DNA of 64,000 bases from positions 1-64,000 of the forward strand of contig NZ_SOFL01000024.1 of NCBI RefSeq assembly GCF_004402695.1, given 5' to 3'. Shown in pieces: positions 58,450 to 64,000 of this stretch. The stretch comes from Cryobacterium adonitolivorans (GTDB lineage Bacteria > Actinomycetota > Actinomycetes > Actinomycetales > Microbacteriaceae). A program made the translations under genes and the position numbers. Under the pieces are notes generated by a model, which worked only from the letters and a program-made list of their open reading frames with translations, made no database searches and was not told where the DNA came from. Numbering within the stretch: position 1 is the first letter of the stretch; each line of letters starts with the position of its first letter.

Positions 58450-58473
58450 GATGCCTAAACCGGTTCAGGCATC
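58450..58473 (+). promoter_or_regulatory. 24-bp LacI-family operator
   Basis: Inverted repeat from GATGCCT to AGGCATC, centred on AACCGGTT, with only one mismatched pair in 24 bp. The central CG axis is typical of LacI/GalR operators. It lies directly after the -10 box, so binding would block transcription; a partial copy is in the spacer. Confidence 0.75.
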
Positions 58474-58511
58474 CGCGGATGCGACCCGGTCGCCATCAAT
58501 GAGGAGGCCCC

Positions 58512-59567
58512 GTGCAGTCCACCCAGGATTCAATTAAGAATTCCGCCAGGGTGACCATTGCCGATGTGGCCAGGGAGGCCGGGGTCAGCAAGGGCCTCGT
58601 CTCGTTCGCGCTCAATGACCGGCCCGGCGTCGCGGCCGAAACGCGGACCAGGATCCTCAAGGTTGCCGGAGCCCTCGGCTGGACACCGTCGTTGCGCGCC
58701 AGGTCGCTCTCCTCGAAGCGGTCGTTCGCGCTCGGCCTGGTCATCGCCCGTGACCCTGAGGTACTCGGGTCTGACCCGTTCTTCACCTCGTTCATCGCCG
58801 GTGTCGAGACCGTTCTCGCTCCGGAGGGACTCGCTCTGGTGCTCAGCGTCGTGCCCGACGAGGAGACCGAGCTGCAGACCTACCGCACCCTCGTCACGGA
58901 CGGCCGCGTCGACGGGGTCTTCCTCAGCGACCTGCGCATCGACGATGCGCGCATCCAGTGCTTGGCCGACCTCGGGCTGCCCACGGTCACCCTCGGCCGG
59001 CCCGACCAGCCCAGCCCGTTCCCGGCCGTGTCGATCGACGACACCCACGGCATAGCCGAATCGGTGCGCCACCTGGCCGGTCTCGGGCACCGACGCATCG
59101 CCCACGTCGCCGGCAGCCCCGCCATGCTGCACGGCAGCCGGCGCCAGGATGCCTTCACCAGCGCCATGCGCGCGGCCGGGCTCGGCGACGGCCAGGTCGT
59201 GGAGACCGACTTCTCGATCGCCGCCGGCGCCGATGCCGCACGCCGGCTGCTCAGCCAGCCCCAACCGCCCACCGCCATCGTCTTCGCCAGCGACCCCATG
59301 GCCATCGCCGGTATCGGCGTGGCCCAGGAACTCGGCGTCCGGGTTCCGGAGGATGTGTCGATCACCGGGTTCGACGACATCGAATTCGCGCGTTACATCT
59401 ACCCGGCGCTCACCACCGTCGGCGCTACTCCCCTGGTCTGGGGCCGCGCCGCCGCCATCACCCTGCTCGGACTGATCCGCACCGGAAGTGCCGACGACGT
59501 CGACCTTCCCGCCGCGCGGCTGGTCATCCGAGGCTCCGCATCCGTTCCACCGCCCACTGAGCACTGA
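58512..59567 (+). CDS. LacI-family transcriptional regulator
   Basis: 351 aa, GTG start. The helix-turn-helix reads VTIADVAREAGVSKGLVSFALNDRPGVAAETRTRILKVAGALGW, followed by a periplasmic-binding-protein-like sugar domain. First gene of the operon; 64 nt separate it from the binding-protein gene. Likely autorepressor responding to the imported mannoside. Confidence 0.93.
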   Translation: MQSTQDSIKNSARVTIADVAREAGVSKGLVSFALNDRPGVAAETRTRILKVAGALGWTPSLRARSLSSKRSFALGLVIARDPEVLGSDPFFTSFIAGVETVLAPEGLALVLSVVPDEETELQTYRTLVTDGRVDGVFLSDLRIDDARIQCLADLGLPTVTLGRPDQPSPFPAVSIDDTHGIAESVRHLAGLGHRRIAHVAGSPAMLHGSRRQDAFTSAMRAAGLGDGQVVETDFSIAAGADAARRLLSQPQPPTAIVFASDPMAIAGIGVAQELGVRVPEDVSITGFDDIEFARYIYPALTTVGATPLVWGRAAAITLLGLIRTGSADDVDLPAARLVIRGSASVPPPTEH

Positions 59568-59631
59568 AACCTCATAACCGCACACCCCGTCCCGTAGCAG
59601 AGCCGCTGCGGATTCATGAATGGAGAAGGAC

Positions 59632-60954
59632 ATGCACAGCAGCACCACAACACCGCACCGCAGTGCGCGAGCGACCCGGCGTCTCCTGGCCGCCGCCGCT
59701 ACCTCCGCGGCCATGATCGTCACCTTGGGCGCCTGCTCCAGCGGCGGCGACTCCGGCTCGGCCGAGGGCCGCGGCGACATCACCATCTGGTACTCCAACA
59801 ATGAGAACGAGGTCACGTGGGGCAAGGCGATGGTCGAGGCCTGGAACGCCGACAACCCCGACGAGCAGGTCAAGGCCCAGGAGATCCCGGCCGGGAAGAG
59901 CAGCGAAGAGGTCATCGGCGCCGCCATCACCGCCGGAAACGCTCCGTGCCTGGTCTTCAACACCGCACCGGTAGCAGTGCCGCAGTTCCAGAAGCAGGGC
60001 GGCCTGGTCGACCTCAGCAGCTTCGAGGACGGCGACTCCTACATTGAGGCACGCACCGGCGACTTGAGCAAGCAGTACCAGAGCGAGGACGGCAAGTTCT
60101 ACCAGATGCCGTGGAAGTCCAACCCCGTGATGTTGTTCTACAACAAGGACCTCTTCGCCGCGGCCGGCCTGGACCCGGAGAACCCCGCCCTAGCCACCTA
60201 TGACGAATTCCTGGCCACCTCGCGCACCCTGGTCTCAGCCGGCGTGTCGCAGTACGCCATCAATCCGTCGGCAACGAGCGAGTTCTTCCAGAGCTGGTTC
60301 GACTTCTACCCGGCGTACGCGGCCGAGACCAATGGCACCCTGTTCGTCGAAGACGGCGAAGCGACCTTCAACTCGGAGGAGGGTGTCGCGGTCGGCGAAT
60401 TCTGGAAGACCGTGTACGCCGAGAACCTCGCGGGCAAGGAGAAGTACACCGGTGATTCTTTCGCGGACGGACTGGCCGCCATGGCGAGTGCGGGACCGTG
60501 GGCGGTGTCCGTCTACAAGGATGTGGTGAACTGGGGAGCTGTTCCCTTCCCCTCCAGCGCCGGCACTGACCCCGCAAGCGCCTACACCTTCAGCGACGCG
60601 AAGAACGTCGGCATGTTCACGGCGTGCAAGAACCAGGCCACGGCCTGGGATGTGCTGAAATTCGCCACCAGCGAGGAGCAGGACGGCCAGCTGCTTGAGC
60701 TGACCGGCCAGATGCCGTTGCGCCAGGACCTCCCCGCGGTCTATCCGGACTACTTCGCGGCCAACCCGGCCTACGAGCAGTTCGGTGACCAGGCGTCACG
60801 CACGGTCGAGGTGCCCCAGGTGAACAACTCGGTCGCCGCCTGGCAGGCCTTCCGGGATACCTGGACGAAGAGTGTCATCGCCGGTGAGGGCGACGTCACC
60901 GACGCGTTCGATGCCGCAGCCGACAAGGTCAACGAGCTGATTGCGAAGCCGTAA
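59632..60954 (+). CDS. Sugar ABC transporter substrate-binding lipoprotein
   Basis: 440 aa from ATG 59632 (GGAGAAGGAC upstream). Signal peptide with lipobox VTLGAC (Cys lipidated), then a solute-binding domain (DITIWYSNNENEVTWGKAMVEAWNADNPDEQVKA). Family 1-type extracellular binding protein. Ligand unknown; the GH130 partner suggests a manno-oligosaccharide. Four further upstream codons (to 59620) possible. Confidence 0.92.
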   Translation: MHSSTTTPHRSARATRRLLAAAATSAAMIVTLGACSSGGDSGSAEGRGDITIWYSNNENEVTWGKAMVEAWNADNPDEQVKAQEIPAGKSSEEVIGAAITAGNAPCLVFNTAPVAVPQFQKQGGLVDLSSFEDGDSYIEARTGDLSKQYQSEDGKFYQMPWKSNPVMLFYNKDLFAAAGLDPENPALATYDEFLATSRTLVSAGVSQYAINPSATSEFFQSWFDFYPAYAAETNGTLFVEDGEATFNSEEGVAVGEFWKTVYAENLAGKEKYTGDSFADGLAAMASAGPWAVSVYKDVVNWGAVPFPSSAGTDPASAYTFSDAKNVGMFTACKNQATAWDVLKFATSEEQDGQLLELTGQMPLRQDLPAVYPDYFAANPAYEQFGDQASRTVEVPQVNNSVAAWQAFRDTWTKSVIAGEGDVTDAFDAAADKVNELIAKP

Positions 60955-60959
60955 GCCCG

Positions 60960-61934
60960 ATGTCCACTCCGACTGTCTCTCCCGGGAGCGTCACCCCGAG
61001 CCCCGCCGCCAGGCCCGCAAAGCCTGGCGGCGGGGGCCCCCGCCGGGGCCGCCGGCGCCAGCTGCTGGGCAGGAATCCTCTCGGGCTCGTGCTCAGCGCC
61101 CCCTACCTGCTCTTCGTGCTTCTGGTCTTCGCCTACCCGCTGGTCTTCGCCTTCTACATGTCGTTCCACGACTATTTCTTTGCCGCTCCGGGCGCCGTGG
61201 TGGACCGTCCCTTCGTCGGACTCGCGAACTTCCAGGAGGTTTTGAGCGACCCCGCCATTGTCCGCTCGTTCGGCAACGTGGGCATATTCCTACTGATCAA
61301 CGTGCCCCTCACGGTGGTGCTGTCACTGGTGCTCGCCACGGCATTGAACAAGATCGTGCGCGCCCGCACCTTTTTGAGGGTGTCTTTCTACGTACCGTAC
61401 GTGACGGCCAGCGTCGCGGTTGTCGTCGTCTGGCTCTTCCTGTTCAACAGCAACGGCCTGATCAACCAGATCCTCGGCCCGCTGGCCCCTGACCCGGCCT
61501 GGCTGATCAACCCCCTCCTGGCGATGCCCACGATCGCCATCTTTGTCACCTGGAAGCAGATGGGTTTCTTCATCCTGCTCTACCTGGCCGCCCTGCAGAA
61601 CGTCTCCGACGAACTGTACGAGGCCGCGGCGACGGATGGTGCGGGCAAGATCCGCATGTTCTTCTCCATCACGGTGCCGGGCGTTCGGCCTGCGACCGTG
61701 CTGGTTCTGTTGCTGGCCACGGTCACCGGCGCCAACCTGTTCACGGAGCCGTACCTGCTCACCGGCGGTGGCGGCCCCAACGGGGCCTCGTCGTCGCCCG
61801 TGCTGATCATGTACCAGCGCGGCATCGAACAAGGAGAGCCGGGCATTGCCGCCGCGATCGGGGTCATCCTCGTGATCGGCGTGCTCATCCTGGCGTTCAT
61901 CCAACGCAAGGTGGCCGGAGGGGACGAATCATGA
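60960..61934 (+). CDS. Sugar ABC transporter permease (MalF type)
   Basis: 324 aa. A basic Pro/Gly-rich N-terminus, then six membrane spans beginning PLGLVLSAPYLLFVLLVFAYPLVFAFYMSF. The EAA loop reads YEAAATDGAGKIRMFFSITVPGVRPAT, the contact for an ATPase. 5 nt after the binding-protein gene. Confidence 0.93.
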   Translation: MSTPTVSPGSVTPSPAARPAKPGGGGPRRGRRRQLLGRNPLGLVLSAPYLLFVLLVFAYPLVFAFYMSFHDYFFAAPGAVVDRPFVGLANFQEVLSDPAIVRSFGNVGIFLLINVPLTVVLSLVLATALNKIVRARTFLRVSFYVPYVTASVAVVVVWLFLFNSNGLINQILGPLAPDPAWLINPLLAMPTIAIFVTWKQMGFFILLYLAALQNVSDELYEAAATDGAGKIRMFFSITVPGVRPATVLVLLLATVTGANLFTEPYLLTGGGGPNGASSSPVLIMYQRGIEQGEPGIAAAIGVILVIGVLILAFIQRKVAGGDES

Positions 61935-62806
61935 GCAAGACCGCACGCCCGAGGGCCAACACGGTCGACGGCATGAGCCGGAAACAGAACATCCTCCGTT
62001 ACGTCGTACTGTTCATCGGCGCCCTACTGTTCCTATTTCCGTTCTACTACATGGTGATCGGCTCCCTCCAGACGACGCCGGACCCGACCATCGCCGGGGC
62101 ATTCCCCAATCCGGCGAACATCACCGGTCAGAACTACGTCGACATCAACAGCCGAATCAACCTGTTTCAGGGACTGGTCAACTCCGGGATCTTCGCCGGG
62201 GGCGTCATCCTGTGCACCGTCGTGTTCGGTGTGCTCGTCGGCTATGCCCTGGCGCAGCTGGAGTGGCGGGGACGCGGAGTCACCTTCGGGCTGATGCTCC
62301 TCGTGCAGGTGATTCCCTTCCAACTACTGATGATTCCGCTCTACGTGATGATCGCCAGGGACTACGGCCTGGCCGACAGCTATGCGGGCATGATCCTGCC
62401 GTTCGCGATCAACTCGACCGCTGTGCTCGTCTTCCGGCAGTACTTCCTGCAGGTACCCAAGGCCCTCTTCGACGCCGCCCGGATCGACGGCGCTGGAGAG
62501 CTGAAGATCCTGTGGAGCATCGCATTGCCACTCGTGCGGCCCGCCCTGCTCACCGTGGTCCTGCTCACCTTCATCGGCCCGTGGAACGAATTCCTCTGGC
62601 CGTTCCTGATCACCAAGGAAGCCTCGCTGCAACCGCTAGCGGTCTCGCTGGCGAACTACCTCACCAATGTCGCGGCCGTCGCCGCGAACCCGATCGGTTC
62701 CGTCCTCGCCGGCGCCTGCGTGCTGGCCGCCCCCATGGTCATCCTCTTCATCATCTTCCAACGGCACTTCGTCTCGAGCGATATCGGCTCGGGCGTGAAA
62801 GGTTAG
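61931..62806 (+). CDS. Sugar ABC transporter permease (MalG type)
   Basis: 291 aa, six spans from ILRYVVLFIGALLFLFPFYYMVIGSLQ. EAA loop FDAARIDGAGELKILWSIALPLVRPALLT. Overlaps the MalF-type gene as ATGA. No ATPase gene follows; a shared MsmK/MsiK-type ATPase elsewhere is expected. Confidence 0.93.
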   Translation: MSKTARPRANTVDGMSRKQNILRYVVLFIGALLFLFPFYYMVIGSLQTTPDPTIAGAFPNPANITGQNYVDINSRINLFQGLVNSGIFAGGVILCTVVFGVLVGYALAQLEWRGRGVTFGLMLLVQVIPFQLLMIPLYVMIARDYGLADSYAGMILPFAINSTAVLVFRQYFLQVPKALFDAARIDGAGELKILWSIALPLVRPALLTVVLLTFIGPWNEFLWPFLITKEASLQPLAVSLANYLTNVAAVAANPIGSVLAGACVLAAPMVILFIIFQRHFVSSDIGSGVKG

Positions 62807-62808
62807 TC

Positions 62809-63882
62809 ATGAGTTCCACCGCACCATTTCCATACACTCTCACCAGGATGGGCGTCATCATGACGCCGGAGGACGGCAACGAATTCGAAGCCGAGGGCGT
62901 CCTCAACCCCGGGTCAGGGCACACCCCCGACGGCACCCTGTACCTGCTCCCCCGGCTCGTCGCCACCGGCAACGTCTCCCGGGTGGGACTGGCCAGGGTG
63001 ATCATCGAGAAGGGCGTGCCCGTCGGGGTCGAGCGCGAGGGCGTGGTCCTCGCGCCCGACCGCGGCTGGGAGCGCGGGGCGAACAACGCCGGCGTCGAGG
63101 ACCCGCGGGTCACGTTCATCCCGCGGCTCGGCCTGCACGTGATGACCTACGTGGCCTACGGGCCGCTCGGCCCCCGCACCGCCGTGGCGGTCTCGGAGGA
63201 CTTGCGCGACTGGCGGCGCCTCGGCCCCGCCCTGTTCGCCTACGACGAGGCCCTGGACATGGACCTCAACCTGTTCCACAACAAGGACACCGTGTTCTTT
63301 CCCGAGCCGGTCACCGCGCCCGACGGCGTGGAGAGCTTCGCCGTGCTGCACCGGCCGATGTGGGACCTGGACGAGACCAAGCCCGGTGAGGGCATCAGGG
63401 TGCCGGCCGGGGTCACCGACCAGCGGCAGAGCATCTGGATCAGTTACGTGCCTGTCGCCGACGCGTTGGCGGATGTCTCGGCGCTGACCTTCTGGCGCGG
63501 GCACCGGTTTCTCGCCGGCCCCGAGTTCGCCTTCGAGGAACTCAAGATCGGCGGCGGCCCCGCGCCGTTGCGGGTGCAGGAGGGCTGGCTGCTGCTGCAC
63601 CACGGCGTCACGGGCGTTCTCGCCCGCGCGTTCGACCAGCAGCAGAAGGTGAACTACGCCGCCGGGGGCATGATCCTCGACGCCGACGACCCCACGATCG
63701 TGCTCAGCCGAACGAGCGAACCGTTGCTCAAGGCCGAGACCGCCGACGAGACCAGCGGCATCGTGCCGAACGTGGTGTTCCCGACCGCGATCGAGGAGAT
63801 CGAGGGGCAGCTCTACGTGTTCTACGGCATGGCCGACTCGAAGATCGGCGTGGCCCGGCTCGACCGCCGCGCGTCCGAGTAG
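62809..63882 (+). CDS. GH130-family mannoside phosphorylase
   Basis: 357 aa from ATG 62809. The GH130 hallmark NAGVEDPRVTFI is present, with HNKDTVFFPEP, RPMWD and GGGPAPLRVQEGWLLLHHGV. No signal peptide, so it acts in the cytoplasm. GH130 enzymes phosphorolyse beta-mannosidic links; some members hydrolyse beta-1,2-mannosides. In the operon it would process the imported glycan to mannose-1-phosphate. The bond type is not readable. Confidence 0.85.
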   Translation: MSSTAPFPYTLTRMGVIMTPEDGNEFEAEGVLNPGSGHTPDGTLYLLPRLVATGNVSRVGLARVIIEKGVPVGVEREGVVLAPDRGWERGANNAGVEDPRVTFIPRLGLHVMTYVAYGPLGPRTAVAVSEDLRDWRRLGPALFAYDEALDMDLNLFHNKDTVFFPEPVTAPDGVESFAVLHRPMWDLDETKPGEGIRVPAGVTDQRQSIWISYVPVADALADVSALTFWRGHRFLAGPEFAFEELKIGGGPAPLRVQEGWLLLHHGVTGVLARAFDQQQKVNYAAGGMILDADDPTIVLSRTSEPLLKAETADETSGIVPNVVFPTAIEEIEGQLYVFYGMADSKIGVARLDRRASE

Positions 63883-64000
63883 GCCCCACGAGCGGCAACT
63901 GTTGCCCGTTCGGACGATTGCGCCCAGCGTACGGGGCGCAATTGTCCGTTTGCGGAACTGTTAGCGGCCGTTCGCCTCGGGACGGGCGGCTCGACCCGGG
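63883..64000 (+). terminator. Terminator-like hairpin and direct repeats after the GH130 gene
   Basis: GGACGATTGCGCCC (63912-63925) pairs with GGGCGCAATTGTCC (63934-63947), one G-T pair in 14, with an 8-nt loop. It is flanked by two related segments, GCGGCAACTGTT near 63892 and GCGGAACTGTT near 63952. It can end the sugar operon. The window stops at 64000 with no further gene. Confidence 0.6.

Larger units (their letters stand above)
58308..58511. other. Promoter region of the LacI sugar operon
   Basis: 204 bp between divergent genes. It holds the promoter and operator described at 58420-58473 and a GAGGAGG ribosome site (58501-58507) just before the lacI GTG. Nothing else recognised. Confidence 0.7.

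Overview
This is a high-GC actinobacterial chromosome segment, most likely from the family Microbacteriaceae; a Cryobacterium-like genus is my guess and is not proven. Gene content and order match the Mycobacterium division-gene neighbourhood (mraZ to wag31, then the idsA2/Rv2175c/pknL/aroG block). Added to this are a C50 carotenoid operon and a MurE whose diamino-acid motif is not the diaminopimelate type, both fitting Microbacteriaceae. I see no rRNA, tRNA, CRISPR array or insertion sequence. One clear broken gene is present.

Layout. Positions 198-24424 are entirely on the minus strand. Reading in the direction of transcription: a DUF3040 membrane protein, mraZ, rsmH, an ftsL-like gene, ftsI, murE, murF, mraY, murD, ftsW, murG, murC, ftsQ, ftsZ, yggS, sepF, yggT, wag31, lspA, an rluD-type pseudouridine synthase and dnaE. 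Many of these genes overlap by 1-4 nt, so translation is probably coupled. The yfiH gene that often sits between ftsZ and yggS is missing. Positions 24498-31994 hold a polyprenyl diphosphate synthase, an Rv2175c-like DNA-binding protein, a secreted triple-LysM muralytic-type protein, a PASTA Ser/Thr kinase (PknL position), class II DAHP synthase and an acyltransferase. Positions 32061-41459 are metabolic and housekeeping: ROK glucokinase, acyl-CoA ligase, peptide deformylase, an EspI/MinD-like ATPase, pyruvate carboxylase and a solo ParA.

Positions 41545-45092 (minus) carry Ku, a CDP-alcohol phosphatidyltransferase, a GarA-type FHA protein and two MerR regulators that match FtsR (Rv1828) and McdR (Rv1830). 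Ku is divergent from a three-domain LigD, giving a complete two-component NHEJ system. The 3' end of ligD runs into a DUF1295 gene remnant. Next come NUDIX, deoC and apt. Positions 49946-56362 hold a CrtR-like MarR repressor divergent from idi-crtE-crtB-crtI-crtYe-crtYf-crtEb, which should make a decaprenoxanthin-type C50 carotenoid from IPP. An S4 RNA-binding protein and a lipase-maturation-factor protein follow. Positions 58420-63882 form a LacI-controlled sugar operon: regulator, binding lipoprotein, two permeases and a GH130 mannoside phosphorylase, with no ATPase subunit.

The links between genes are stronger than any single gene. The wall-sensing kinase, its likely substrates (the Rv2175c-like protein and GarA), two division regulators and the whole division/wall cluster lie within 45 kb. 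The least expected signals are: an FHPR motif in MurE where DAP enzymes have DNPR; short tandem arrays (14 or 16 bp) laid over stop codons at three convergent gene ends, whose period places stops in other reading frames; a near-perfect 24-bp LacI operator inside a canonical promoter; and a 21-bp inverted repeat just upstream of ftsZ.
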